This document shows positions 24,727 to 33,748 of a stretch of 64,000 bases of DNA, in pieces (the stretch's first letter is position 1; each line of letters starts with the position of its first letter). A program made the position numbers and the translations under genes. Source of the DNA: an uncultured Prevotellaceae bacterium (GTDB lineage: Bacteria; Bacteroidota; Bacteroidia; Bacteroidales; Bacteroidaceae). The notes under the pieces are model-generated. The model saw nothing but the letters and a program-made list of their open reading frames with translations. It was not told the DNA's origin and did no database searches. The stretch spans positions 1-64,000 of the forward strand of contig OMZS01000027.1 in assembly GCA_900315565.1 (NCBI GenBank). The letters run 5' to 3'.

Positions 24727-26821
24727 CCTGCTGCTCACCATGAGTGTGGCAGCCATGGCTTGTGCGTACCCGTCCATTCACAACTACTACGTGTTCAGCG
24801 TTTTCAACCGCAACATGCTCTCCGACCGTTTCGGGGAGATTACCAACAAAAACTGGGAAGCCTACACCGAAGGCAAGGTGAAAGAATTTGATGCCGACAA
24901 GGTGATGGCCTATGCCCGTTCGAAAAACGACACAGAGATGATGGCCTACCTGCGGCTGCTCAACCAGTATCTGGCCATCTGCGGATGGCAGGCCGACGCA
25001 TGGGACTACCCCTCGAAAGAGCAGGTGAAAGCCCAGAGTGCCAAGCTGCGCACCATCCGCCAGCAGGCCACAGCCAAGGTGCGCTCGAAGCTGCGCAGCC
25101 AGAATGCGCTGCTCGTGATGCGCTGCAACATGCAATTAGAAGACTATGCCGCAAACATAAAGTTCTGGAACGAAACGGGGCAGGGCATGCGCGAGTCGGT
25201 ATATCGCGACATGATGCAAGACCTTTACGCTCAGGCGCTGCTGAAAACAGGGCGCAAGGTGGAGGCACTGGAAAACTACGTCCAACTGGGCGACATGCTC
25301 AGCGTGAAGTGGTGCTTAGAGGGCGACATCAGTCTTAAAGCCATCAAAGAGCTCTACCATCAGGCTCCAAACTCGGCCGGATTACCGTTCTTGGTGCAGC
25401 GGTTCGTCAACGACTCGCAGGACGTGCTCGACGGCAGTTCGTGGGAAAGTCCTCATTTCCAGACCACTGCCGGCAAGCGCAAGCAGGTGAAGCCCGAATA
25501 CGCCGCCCAGGTAAGGCAGTTCATCGACTTTGCCCAGCAAGTGGCCAAGGAGGGCCGGACGCAGAGTCCCGTTCTCTGGCAGTCGGCTGCCGGATGGCTG
25601 GAGTATCTGTTCGGCAGCGAGCAGACAGCCAAGCGCATCAGCGACAAGAGCGAAGGCATGGAAGGCACGCAGCGCATGCAGGACAACGCCCGCGTGATTC
25701 GTTTCTTGGTGAACATGAGCAATGCCAAGAACTCGAAGAAAACCGACAAGTACGTGGCCGAGGAACTGCAGTGGCTGGAAGAAAAAGCCCAGGAGGACCG
25801 CGGCGAAACCACTGATTATGAGAATCATTACACCCAAATGCTCGACCGTGCCGTGTATGAGTTCCTCAGCCACTGCTACGACGAGTGGAAACGCCCCGAA
25901 GTGGGCACCGCATTGGCAGGTGTGCTCAGCGAGAATCCCGTCGCCTTCAGCGATTGGTACTACCGCAGCCCCAAGAAGACCGGCGAAGGCGGATACAACG
26001 GTGACTACAGCAACGACTTCTCGTGGAGGGCCGATTCGCTGAGTGCCAAACAGCTGGCCGACTATGCGGAGTACATCAACAGCGAGTCGTCGAACCCGCT
26101 GCAACAGTGGCTCAGCAAGCGCAACTACCGCAACAACGACTATCTGAACGACTTCATTGGCACCAAATATCTGGCAGAGGGCAACCTGGCCAAGGCTGTG
26201 GAGTATCTGGAGAAAGTGCCGGTGAAATTCCTCAACACACAAAACATCTGCCGCTATGCGGACGAACGCTCGTTCACCACAGAGCCGTGGCTGGAAGACC
26301 AGAGCGGCAATCTGGACGACGGTCCCTTTGCGGTAACGCTTAAGTCTAATGTGAAACTGGAGTGGGCCAAGCAAATGATTGACCTGCAGAACAAACTCTC
26401 CGTGAGCAACGAAGCTGCCCGGCAACAAACGGCCTACCAGTTGGCCGTATTGAGTTTCCAGGCAAGCTACAAAGGCGACTGCTGGTTCATCACCCACTAT
26501 GGCAACAGCGTGACGGACACCGTCAAGGTGGGCGAATTCGACTACATGAGCAAGGCCGTGGAGTATCTCAACGTGGCCAAACAGTCCAGCGACATCAAAT
26601 TGAAGGAGAAAGCTCTGTTCGGACTGGCCTATATTCCGCTCGGCCCCTGGTGTGAGAGCAAATGGGACGACAAGGCCATGGACTATGTGGACTTTATCCA
26701 CCGCGACAGCCGGCAGTATAAGGCTCTGAAAGAGCTGAGCGCCTTCTACCGCAAGAATCCTAAAAGCCAGTTTGCTTCGAAGTGCGATGTGCTGAAACAG
26801 TTTGAGAAAGACAATATCTGA
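24695..26821 (+). CDS. Large exported helical protein of unknown function
   Basis: Starting at Met 24695 (MKTMRRFLAVSLLLTMSVAAMACAYPS) gives 708 residues with a good signal peptide. An AMAC sequence could serve as a lipobox. A longer open frame upstream only adds residues that precede the signal peptide. The mature part is almost all alpha-helical, with TPR-like pairs (ALLKTGRKVEALENYVQLGD, YLAEGNLAKAVEYLEKVP, KEKALFGLAYIPLG), suggesting a protein-interaction scaffold. The start overlaps the preceding lipoprotein gene, and the acetate-CoA ligase gene follows after 20 bases. Paired exported-helical-protein and lipoprotein genes suggest a surface or periplasmic complex, but no function is assigned. 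Confidence 0.75.
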   Translation: MKTMRRFLAVSLLLTMSVAAMACAYPSIHNYYVFSVFNRNMLSDRFGEITNKNWEAYTEGKVKEFDADKVMAYARSKNDTEMMAYLRLLNQYLAICGWQADAWDYPSKEQVKAQSAKLRTIRQQATAKVRSKLRSQNALLVMRCNMQLEDYAANIKFWNETGQGMRESVYRDMMQDLYAQALLKTGRKVEALENYVQLGDMLSVKWCLEGDISLKAIKELYHQAPNSAGLPFLVQRFVNDSQDVLDGSSWESPHFQTTAGKRKQVKPEYAAQVRQFIDFAQQVAKEGRTQSPVLWQSAAGWLEYLFGSEQTAKRISDKSEGMEGTQRMQDNARVIRFLVNMSNAKNSKKTDKYVAEELQWLEEKAQEDRGETTDYENHYTQMLDRAVYEFLSHCYDEWKRPEVGTALAGVLSENPVAFSDWYYRSPKKTGEGGYNGDYSNDFSWRADSLSAKQLADYAEYINSESSNPLQQWLSKRNYRNNDYLNDFIGTKYLAEGNLAKAVEYLEKVPVKFLNTQNICRYADERSFTTEPWLEDQSGNLDDGPFAVTLKSNVKLEWAKQMIDLQNKLSVSNEAARQQTAYQLAVLSFQASYKGDCWFITHYGNSVTDTVKVGEFDYMSKAVEYLNVAKQSSDIKLKEKALFGLAYIPLGPWCESKWDDKAMDYVDFIHRDSRQYKALKELSAFYRKNPKSQFASKCDVLKQFEKDNI

Positions 26822-26841
26822 ACCACTTTTATTTAATTACT

Positions 26842-28935
26842 ATGATCAACCAACAGTTACTGCAACCCAAGAGCATCGTCGTTATCGGCGGCTCGAACAA
26901 TGTACACAAGCCCGGAGGAGCCATTGTGCGCAACATCCTCAGCGGCGGATACGAGGGTACGCTGCGCATTGTCAATCCTAAAGAAGATGCCGTGCAGGGC
27001 ATTAAGGCTTTCCACGACGTGAAGGAAGTGCCTCCCACCGACATGGCCGTGCTCGTGGTGGCCGCCCGCTTTTGTCCCGACTATGTGGAGTATCTGGCGG
27101 CAGAGAAGCAGGTCAGGGCCTTCATCATCATTTCGGCGGGCTTCGGCGAGGAAACCGAGGCCGGGGCAGCCCTCGAACAGCGCATACTCGACACATGCCA
27201 GCGCTACGGAGCCGCCCTCATCGGTCCCAACTGCATCGGTCTGCTCAACCGCCACCACCACAGCGTGTTCACCAAGCCCATTCCCGACCTCAATCCGCAG
27301 GGCGTTGACTTCATTAGCGGCTCAGGAGCCACGGCTGTGTTCATCCTCGAGTCGGCCGTCATCAAAGGATTGCAGTTCAACAGCGTGTGGTCTATCGGCA
27401 ATGGCAAGCAGATAGGCATCGAGGATGTGCTGCAGTACATGGACGAGAATTTCGACCCCGCCACCGACTCGCACGTCAAACTGCTCTACATTGAGAACAT
27501 CGCCAATCCCGACAAACTGCTCTTCCATGCCGGAAGCCTCATACGCAAGGGCTGCCGCATTGCCGCCATCAAGGCGGGCAGCAGCGAGAGCGGCAGCCGT
27601 GCTGCCAGCAGCCACACGGGTGCCATCGCGTCGAGCGACAGTGCCGTCGAGGCCCTGTTCCGCAAAGCAGGCATTGTGCGTTGCTTTTCGCGTGAGGAAC
27701 TCACCACGGTGGGCTGCATCTTTACCTTGCCTCCGCTCAAAGGCAAAAACTTTGCCATTGTCACCCACGCCGGAGGCCCTGGCGTGATGCTCACCGACGC
27801 ACTCTCGAAGGGCGGACTGCGCGTGCCCAGTTTCGTTTCGCCAGAGGATGAGCCGCATGCCGACGAGGTGAAGGCTGCTGCCGAGGAGCTGAAGCAGCAG
27901 CTGTTCTCCGGCTCGTCGGTGTCGAATCCCATCGACATTCTAGCCACAGGAACGGCCGAGCAGCTGGCCGTGGCCATCGATTTCTGTGAAAACCGTTTCC
28001 CCAACATCGATGCCATCGCCGTTATCTTCGGCACTCCCGGACTGAAGCAAATCTACGAGGTGTACGAAATGCTCGACAAGAAAATCAGAGAGTGCAAGAA
28101 ACCCATATTCCCCATCTTGCCCAGCCTGCACACCGCCGGTCCTGAGGTGGCCGAGTTCCTGAAGAAAGGCCACGTGAACTTTAGCGACGAGGTGACGCTG
28201 GCCACCGCCCTCTCGCAAATCATGCGCACCCCCAAGCCCGCAGCCCCCGAACTGGAGCTCTACGGCGTTGACGTGCCCCGCATTCGCGAAATCATCGGCG
28301 GCATCCAGGAGAACGGCTACATAGAGCCGGGGCTGGTGCGCCAGCTGCTCATGTGCGCCGGCATTCCGTTGGTGCCCGAGATGGTCAGCACGTCGAAGGA
28401 AGAACTGGCTGCCTTTGCCGCAAAGGTGGGCTATCCGGTGGTGGCAAAAGTGGTGGGCCCAGTCCACAAAAGCGATGTGGGCGGCGTGGCTCTCAATATA
28501 CGCACCGAAAAACATCTTATGCTCGAGTTCGACCGCATGATGGCCATACCCGACGCCAAGGCTGTCATGGTGCAGAAGATGCTGAAAGGCACCGAGCTGT
28601 TTATCGGTGCCAAATACGAGCAGCGCTTCGGCCACGTGGTGCTCTGCGGTCTGGGCGGCATCTTTGTCGAGGTGCTGAAAGACGTTTCGAGTGGCTTGGC
28701 ACCGCTTTCTTACGCAGAGGCTTACTCCATGATACACTCGCTGCGCGGCTACAAAATCATCAGGGGTACTCGCGGACAGCAGGGCATCAACGAGCAGAAA
28801 TACGCCGAAATCATTGTGCGCCTCTCCACGCTGTTGCGTTTTGCCACCGAAATCAAGGAAATTGACCTCAACCCCCTGCTTGCCGATCCCAAGGATGTGG
28901 TGGCCGTCGATGCACGCATACTCATCGAGAAGTAA
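26842..28935 (+). CDS. ADP-forming acetate-CoA ligase, fused alpha-beta
   Basis: It converts acyl-CoA (usually acetyl-CoA), ADP and phosphate to acid, CoA and ATP, a fermentative energy-conserving step. The 697-aa chain joins an N-terminal CoA-binding domain (SIVVIGGSNNVHKPGG) and succinyl-CoA-synthetase-like domains holding the phosphohistidine motif SSHTGA (His258). At the C terminus is an ATP-grasp domain (about 490-697; AGIPLVPEMV, VGYPVVAKVVGPVHKSDVGGV, EIDLNPLLADP). All expected segments are present. It follows the exported helical protein closely, and a strong terminator lies 90 bases past its stop codon. The precise acyl substrate cannot be told from sequence. Confidence 0.93.
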   Translation: MINQQLLQPKSIVVIGGSNNVHKPGGAIVRNILSGGYEGTLRIVNPKEDAVQGIKAFHDVKEVPPTDMAVLVVAARFCPDYVEYLAAEKQVRAFIIISAGFGEETEAGAALEQRILDTCQRYGAALIGPNCIGLLNRHHHSVFTKPIPDLNPQGVDFISGSGATAVFILESAVIKGLQFNSVWSIGNGKQIGIEDVLQYMDENFDPATDSHVKLLYIENIANPDKLLFHAGSLIRKGCRIAAIKAGSSESGSRAASSHTGAIASSDSAVEALFRKAGIVRCFSREELTTVGCIFTLPPLKGKNFAIVTHAGGPGVMLTDALSKGGLRVPSFVSPEDEPHADEVKAAAEELKQQLFSGSSVSNPIDILATGTAEQLAVAIDFCENRFPNIDAIAVIFGTPGLKQIYEVYEMLDKKIRECKKPIFPILPSLHTAGPEVAEFLKKGHVNFSDEVTLATALSQIMRTPKPAAPELELYGVDVPRIREIIGGIQENGYIEPGLVRQLLMCAGIPLVPEMVSTSKEELAAFAAKVGYPVVAKVVGPVHKSDVGGVALNIRTEKHLMLEFDRMMAIPDAKAVMVQKMLKGTELFIGAKYEQRFGHVVLCGLGGIFVEVLKDVSSGLAPLSYAEAYSMIHSLRGYKIIRGTRGQQGINEQKYAEIIVRLSTLLRFATEIKEIDLNPLLADPKDVVAVDARILIEK

Positions 28936-29024
28936 ATTCCGTGGTGCGTGAAGCTGAGGCCAGCCGCGCCCTGTCGTAGCCTGCTCTCATCCACCCGCGG
29001 CTCCTAGATTTTACCGCAATAAAA

Positions 29025-29051
29025 AAAGCCCCGATATCACATCGGGGCTTT
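29025..29051 (+). terminator. Intrinsic terminator after acetate-CoA ligase
   Basis: AAAGCCCCGAT (29025-29035), loop ATCAC, ATCGGGGCTTT (29041-29051): a perfect GC-rich 11-bp stem followed by a T-rich tail. Confidence 0.88.
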
Positions 29052-29350
29052 CTTTATATGTACATACCTTGAATGTTTTAGCAGTTTAAAGTTTATGTAG
29101 CATGTAAATCTTGGAAATCTTTACTTGTTTTCGATTGCAAAGATAAGCACAGAATTGATATAAATCAAATTTTTGATGTTTTTTTCGCAAAAAAACTACG
29201 CAAACGTTTTCAAGTGGTTTTTGCGCTTTTTGAGCTAAAATGTAACAAATAGAAAAGTAAATGATACATTTCGAAATATTTTTCGCTGCTCTCCCGATGC
29301 TCGCACCCTCTCTCGCAACGGGCTTTTCAGGGTGGCAGAACAGAATTCTT

Positions 29351-29511
29351 TGTCGTAAGATTTGAATGTGTCGCCGTAAGATTTGAAATCTTTGTTGTGG
29401 GATTTGAATGTGTTGCCGTGAGCTATAGAATTATCGTCGTGAGATAAAAAAATATTGCCGTGAGTTACGAAAATATCTCACGGCAATCATATAAAATTCT
29501 CTAGAAAATTT
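29351..29511. repeat. Six-unit 21-base-period intergenic repeat array (copy at 29.4 kb)
   Basis: Six consecutive units start at 29351, 29372, 29393, 29414, 29435 and 29456, each exactly 21 bases long, with core CGTRAG or CGTGAG followed by ATTTGAA or A-rich sequence. The sixth is followed at once by the inverted half-unit CTCACGGCAAT (29477-29487) and, after 6 bases, AAATTCTCTAGAAAATTT (29494-29511). No variable spacers exist, so it is not a CRISPR array. It ends 10 bases before the stop codon of the minus-strand DUF5056 gene. The remaining part of the 28936-29520 gap is AT-rich and apparently empty. Confidence 0.8.
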
Positions 29512-29520
29512 GCAGCTATT

Positions 29521-30012
29521 TCAGCGTACCTCAATTTCAACCCTGTGTAATACGAACATCAAAGCCAGTGCCCCGAGGGCTACGGCAAGGGTGACGGGAG
29601 TAAGTTGGAACACGTCTTGAGCCGGAACGGTGCGCACGGCCACGGTGATGGCTTCGGCGAGCACCTTCCATCCGCGGATGGCGATGAAGAACACAATTCC
29701 CAGCGTGACGCAAAAGACCGTCCACCAGCGGTTGAGCTTGTTGTTGCGCGAAGGCAGTTGTCGCATCACGCGGCGGCTGAAACCGTGATCCTGGATTTCG
29801 GCGCGCTGTTCGCTGAAGAATCGTTCGAGCAGCGCTTCGTCCTGCACGCTGAGCAGCTCGTCGAGTGCAGGGCTCCCGTTGTCCTGCGGGCTGAGCAGCT
29901 CGTCGAGAGCCGGGCTCTGCTCTTCGTGCGCGGAAAGCAGTCCTTTGAGTGCGTCAGCAGCGTTTTGCTGCTGTGACTCCTCTGTGCCGATGGGTTTGTT
30001 GATATTATCCAT
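29521..30012 (-). CDS. DUF5056-type membrane protein, putative anti-sigma partner
   Basis: A 163-aa protein with a soluble acidic N-terminal half and two C-terminal membrane spans (about 98-116 and 138-157). The middle, LLERFFSEQRAEIQDHGFSRRVMRQLP, is typical of DUF5056 proteins, which in Bacteroidetes sit directly after an ECF sigma factor gene. It overlaps the sigma gene by 8 bases, implying coupling and a likely regulatory (anti-sigma) role; that role is inferred from position. Residues about 33-58 contain a nearly perfect duplication, SPALDELLSPQDNG then SPALDELLSVQDE, copied at the DNA level with a 42-base period. Confidence 0.8.
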   Translation of the reverse strand: MDNINKPIGTEESQQQNAADALKGLLSAHEEQSPALDELLSPQDNGSPALDELLSVQDEALLERFFSEQRAEIQDHGFSRRVMRQLPSRNNKLNRWWTVFCVTLGIVFFIAIRGWKVLAEAITVAVRTVPAQDVFQLTPVTLAVALGALALMFVLHRVEIEVR

Positions 30013-30544
30013 ATCCGTTTTCTTTTAAATAGTTTGCCAGTTTTTGTTTGCCACGGGCCAGATGCGATTTCACGGTGTTCACCGTGATGCCCGTGATTTG
30101 GGCGATGGCATCGATGGGTTGCCCTTCTACGAGTTGCAGGGTGACGCAGGTGCGCTCGTCGTCGCGCAGCAGTTGCATGGCCTGGTGGATGTCTATTTTG
30201 AGTCCGGCCGACGCAGCGCTGGTACTGAAGTTGGCGCGTATGGCGGGCTGTTCGATGTCGTCGGTGGTGCGCTGTGCGCGTTTATAGTCGTAGAACACGT
30301 TGTAAGCAATGCGGTAGAGCCATGTTGAGAAGCTCGCCTTGCCTCTGAACGAGGCGATGTTGGTGTAGGCCTTCAGGAAGGTGTCTTGCGCCAGGTCGTC
30401 GCTCAACTGTGTGTCGCCGAGCGTGAGGTTGAGGAAGAACCTTCGCACAGGCGACTGGTATTTTCTGACAAGCTGGTCGAATGCCCGCTTGTTGTGAAAT
30501 ACAGCCACCTGTGTGACGAGCGATATGTCGCTGAGCGCATTCAT
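30005..30544 (-). CDS. ECF-family RNA polymerase sigma factor
   Basis: A 179-aa sigma-70-like factor. Region 2 (about 20-90) contains DLAQDTFLKAYTNIASFRGKASFSTWLYRIAYNVFYDYKR, and region 4 (about 120-170) contains LRDDERTCVTLQLVEGQPIDAIAQITGITVNTVKSHLARGKQKL, the -35-binding helix-turn-helix. It directs polymerase to an unknown regulon. Gene order is DUF6249 membrane protein, sigma factor, DUF5056 protein, all minus strand with gaps of 50 and -8 bases, a recurrent Bacteroidales cassette. Confidence 0.93.
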   Translation of the reverse strand: MNALSDISLVTQVAVFHNKRAFDQLVRKYQSPVRRFFLNLTLGDTQLSDDLAQDTFLKAYTNIASFRGKASFSTWLYRIAYNVFYDYKRAQRTTDDIEQPAIRANFSTSAASAGLKIDIHQAMQLLRDDERTCVTLQLVEGQPIDAIAQITGITVNTVKSHLARGKQKLANYLKENGYG

Positions 30545-30594
30545 CGTTGAAAATCAGTAGTTAGGATAGGGGAGTGTGAGGCTTGGGTAGTGGG

Positions 30595-31311
30595 TTACAT
30601 TTGGTCGTCTGTTATGTCGTTGCGCTTCCGGTCGCGGTAGCCGATGATGGCCTGACCGATGCCGTAGAACGTCACGAGCCATCCGATGCCTGTCAGCGGG
30701 TCGGCGCCGAGACAGTAGAAGAATGCCACCAGTCCGAGTCCCAGGGCTGCGCGTTTGATGCCGTTGCGCCAAAGGTCGCTATCTTCTTTCGGCTCTTCGC
30801 GCAGCAGTTCTGGCGGTATCTGCTGTCCAGTCTCCATGGCTTTTTCGGCCAGCTTGTATTTTCGGTTGCGGTTGCGCATCAGCAGCCATACAATTACGGC
30901 CAGGGCAATGAAGGGCGCAAGCAGGAAAAGGAAGACCAGCAAGGCGATGAGCACAGCCAGGAATCCGCCAAAAGCCCCGCCAAACATGCCCAGGAGCCGC
31001 TCGAGAAACGTCAGCACCTCTTCGTCGTCGCCGTCGATGGTGTAGGTGACGGTGCCGTTGTTGGCCACAGTGGTGGAACTGTCGTTGCTGGTGGTGTCCG
31101 AGTAGGCCACGATGGCGTCGTCGCCGGTGGTGGTTGTACTGCTCTGCTTGTCGGCAGGCGTAAGGGTGGTGGCCGAGTCGGCCTTCACAGTGTTTTGTTT
31201 CGTCACATTGGCCGTAATGGCAGGGTTGTGGCGGTGTTTCTGTGCTGCTACAGGTGAGGCGGTGCTCAGGGTGAGCAGCATTGCTAGAGCTATCAAATAC
31301 TTTTTCATCAT
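30595..31311 (-). CDS. DUF6249-type membrane protein in the sigma factor operon
   Basis: The start at 31311 gives 238 residues beginning MMKKYLIALAMLLTLSTASPVAAQ, a clear signal peptide. The frame stays open further upstream, but those residues are unlike any signal. A Ser/Thr-rich periplasmic stretch (about 25-90) precedes two adjacent membrane spans (about 105-150) and a cytoplasmic segment (RNRNRKYKLAEKAMETGQQIPPELL). Two more hydrophobic segments close the protein. The PPELL-containing segment matches my recollection of DUF6249. Function is unknown. It heads the operon with the ECF sigma and DUF5056 genes, so it may sense an envelope signal. Confidence 0.75.
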   Translation of the reverse strand: MMKKYLIALAMLLTLSTASPVAAQKHRHNPAITANVTKQNTVKADSATTLTPADKQSSTTTTGDDAIVAYSDTTSNDSSTTVANNGTVTYTIDGDDEEVLTFLERLLGMFGGAFGGFLAVLIALLVFLFLLAPFIALAVIVWLLMRNRNRKYKLAEKAMETGQQIPPELLREEPKEDSDLWRNGIKRAALGLGLVAFFYCLGADPLTGIGWLVTFYGIGQAIIGYRDRKRNDITDDQM

Positions 31312-31394
31312 CGTGTTCTGTCTTTTTTGTTGTTTGATTTTGTCGTTTTGACGAAACAAACGCTGATTTAGTTGCAAAGTAACGCATTTTTTTT

Positions 31395-31402
31395 TAACTT
31401 TG
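31395..31402 (+). promoter_or_regulatory. -7 box for the rRNA methyltransferase-thyA operon
   Basis: TAACTTTG, 22 bases before the preferred start at 31424. It overlaps an earlier in-frame Met (31400), which argues against that Met as the start. Confidence 0.55.
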
Positions 31403-31423
31403 CCCAAAATTTACCGAAAAATT

Positions 31424-32758
31424 ATGCAATTGCCCGCCGATTTTGCCTCTACTATGCGCCTTTTGCTGGGCGACGAAGGCTTCGGAGCCTTTGCCAGCGC
31501 GCTCGACGACGAGCCGCCCGTGAGCATCAGGCTCAATCCGCTCAAAGTGCCCATGCTTGATGCCGGGCATGCCGAGCGGCTGTGCCGGCGGCTGGGCGAT
31601 GCGGTGCCTTGGTGCGAAGGCGGTTATTATCTGCCCCGGCGCCCTCAGTTCACTTTCGACCCGCTGTTGCATGCTGGCGTCTATTATGTGCAGGAGGCCT
31701 CGTCGATGTTTCTCGACTGGCTGCTTCGCCGTCTGTTGCCCGAGCTCAGCGAAAAGAAGAAGGGTGAGCCTCTGGCCATGCTCGACCTTTGTGCCGCGCC
31801 CGGCGGCAAATCGACCGTAGCCCGTGCGGCTCTGCCCGAGGGAAGTCTGCTTGTGAGCAACGAGCCCATGCGCACCCGGGCGCAGATTCTGAGCGAGAAC
31901 ATGCTGAAGTGGGGCCATCCTGATGTTGTCGTCACCAATAATTATCCCAACGACTATCGCCGTGCAGGCATGCGCTTTGATGTTGTGCTGTGCGACGTGC
32001 CCTGCAGCGGCGAAGGCATGTTTCGCAAGGACAGTCAGGCAGTGGCCGAGTGGAGTAGGCAGAATGTAGAGCAGTGTTGGCGGCTTCAGCGCCAGATAGT
32101 GGCCGACGCTTGGGAGTGTCTGGCCGACGGCGGACTGCTCATCTACAGCACCTGCACGTTCAACACCGAGGAGAACGAGCAAAACATCGGGTGGTGCGAG
32201 CAGGAACTTGGAGCCGAGGTGGTGGGCGTTGACGTTGATGCCAGCTGGGGCATCACTTCTTCGCTGCTGCCCGGATTCTGTCGGCCCGTCTATAGATTCC
32301 TGCCGGGCCGCACCCGTGGCGAGGGACTGTTTATGGCCGTTATGCGAAAACCGGCGGGCGACACGCGCGCTGACAGCTGCGATGCCCTTCGCCGAAAGGT
32401 GCGTCAGCGGCTTCGCGTGCTCAGCGACGGACCGAAACCGCCGCAGAAAAAAGGCAAAGACCTGCTGCCCGACGTGTCGGAAGCCCTGCTGGCCAGCGGC
32501 AAAACTGCTGCAGACAAGGCTGTCGGCAGCGTGTGGCCCCGCTGCGAGCTGACCTGGGAACAGGCGGTGGCCTTTCTGCGCAAAGAAACACTCGTGCTGC
32601 CCCCCGACGTGCCGCGCGGCATCGTCATGGTGACGTTCTGGAATGTTGCGCTGGGCTTTGTCAAGAACGTAGGCAACCGCGCCAACAACCTGTATCCGCA
32701 AGAATGGAAAATAAAATCAACCCACATACCCAATAATTACGATGAAACAATATCTTGA
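31424..32758 (+). CDS. RsmF/Nol1-Nop2-Sun family RNA (cytosine-5) methyltransferase
   Basis: A 444-aa SAM-dependent enzyme predicted to methylate cytosine C5 in rRNA. The SAM-binding motif [11 protein letters not shown] is near 120. The two catalytic cysteines lie in [14 protein letters not shown] (near 192) and [14 protein letters not shown] (near 243). A C-terminal RsmF-like/PUA-type region (about 300-444) includes GVWP-like and [28 protein letters not shown] segments. The start at 31424 places it just past the -7 box. The stop overlaps thyA by 17 bases, indicating translational coupling. Confidence 0.9.
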   Translation: MQLPADFASTMRLLLGDEGFGAFASALDDEPPVSIRLNPLKVPMLDAGHAERLCRRLGDAVPWCEGGYYLPRRPQFTFDPLLHAGVYYVQEASSMFLDWLLRRLLPELSEKKKGEPLAMLDLCAAPGGKSTVARAALPEGSLLVSNEPMRTRAQILSENMLKWGHPDVVVTNNYPNDYRRAGMRFDVVLCDVPCSGEGMFRKDSQAVAEWSRQNVEQCWRLQRQIVADAWECLADGGLLIYSTCTFNTEENEQNIGWCEQELGAEVVGVDVDASWGITSSLLPGFCRPVYRFLPGRTRGEGLFMAVMRKPAGDTRADSCDALRRKVRQRLRVLSDGPKPPQKKGKDLLPDVSEALLASGKTAADKAVGSVWPRCELTWEQAVAFLRKETLVLPPDVPRGIVMVTFWNVALGFVKNVGNRANNLYPQEWKIKSTHIPNNYDETIS

Positions 32759-33536
32759 CCTGCTCGACCGCATTCTGACGGAGGGCATCCGAAAAGAAGA
32801 CCGCACCGGAACGGGCACCATCAGTGTGTTCGGCCATCAGATGCGCTTCAATCTGGACGACGGTTTCCCGCTTCTCACCACCAAGAAACTCCACCTGAAG
32901 AGCATCATCTACGAACTGCTTTGGTTTCTGCGGGGCGATACCAACATCAAGTATCTGCACGACCACAAGGTGAGCATCTGGGACGAGTGGGCCGACGAAA
33001 ACGGCGATCTGGGGCCCGTTTACGGCCACCAGTGGCGGTCGTGGCCCGACTACGACGGTGGAACCATCGACCAGATTCAGCAGGTGGTTGACCAGCTTAA
33101 GAACAACCCCAACTCGCGCCGCATGATTGTCTCGGCATGGAACGTGGCCGAAGTCAACAAGATGGCCCTGCCGCCCTGCCACTCGCTGTTCCAGTTCTAT
33201 GTGGCCGACGGACGGCTCTCCTTGCAGCTCTACCAGCGCTCAGCCGACACGTTTCTCGGCGTGCCGTTCAACATTGCCAGCTACGCCCTGTTGCTGATGA
33301 TGATGGCACAGGTGACGGGACTCAAGGCGGGCGACTTTGTGCACACCACGGGCGACACCCATCTCTATCTGAACCATCTTGACCAGGCCCGACTGCAGCT
33401 CACGCGCGAACCGCGCCAACTTCCTGTGATGCGCATCAATCCCGACGTGAAAAGCATCTTCGATTTCCAGTACGAAGACTTCCTGTTGGAGGACTACGAC
33501 CCGCATCCGCACATCAAGGCCGAAGTGAGTGTGTAG
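32742..33536 (+). CDS. thyA: Thymidylate synthase
   Basis: It methylates dUMP to dTMP using methylene-tetrahydrofolate. At 264 aa it equals the E. coli enzyme in length. The nucleophile lies in [12 protein letters not shown] (Cys near 146). Folate- and dUMP-binding segments [44 protein letters not shown] and GDTHLYLNH are intact. The gene overlaps the preceding methyltransferase gene and is followed, after a repeat-rich 212-base gap, by folA, whose product regenerates the folate cofactor. Confidence 0.97.
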   Translation: MKQYLDLLDRILTEGIRKEDRTGTGTISVFGHQMRFNLDDGFPLLTTKKLHLKSIIYELLWFLRGDTNIKYLHDHKVSIWDEWADENGDLGPVYGHQWRSWPDYDGGTIDQIQQVVDQLKNNPNSRRMIVSAWNVAEVNKMALPPCHSLFQFYVADGRLSLQLYQRSADTFLGVPFNIASYALLLMMMAQVTGLKAGDFVHTTGDTHLYLNHLDQARLQLTREPRQLPVMRINPDVKSIFDFQYEDFLLEDYDPHPHIKAEVSV

Positions 33537-33539
33537 GAG

Positions 33540-33735
33540 AAATAAAAAAATGAAATATTAAAAATTAAAAATGAAAAATGAAAAATTGGAATTAGTTATT
33601 TAGGAAAGAAATTAATATAATTATTAATTATCCAAGAATTATTTATTATAATTTATGGCGAAATTATTCTAATTATTCTAATTTCTTTCCTATCCTCCTT
33701 AAACTTCTTGAACTTCTTGAACTCCTTGAACTCCT
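33540..33735. repeat. Low-complexity and palindromic spacer between thyA and folA
   Basis: Three kinds of repeat lie here. Tandem AAAATGAAA-type strings run from 33545 to about 33590. TAGGAAAGAAATTA (33601-33614) matches TAATTTCTTTCCTA (33679-33692) as a 14-bp inverted repeat around an AT-rich centre. CTTGAACTTCTT/CTTGAACTCCTT units repeat in tandem with a 12-base period (about 33698-33738). A related string lies at 43035-43080. Confidence 0.6.
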
Positions 33736-33748
33736 TACATATTTAGAA

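Noticed and set aside
29351-29511. CRISPR array
   Set aside because: Units are 21 bases, contiguous and degenerate, with no spacers and no cas genes in the window.
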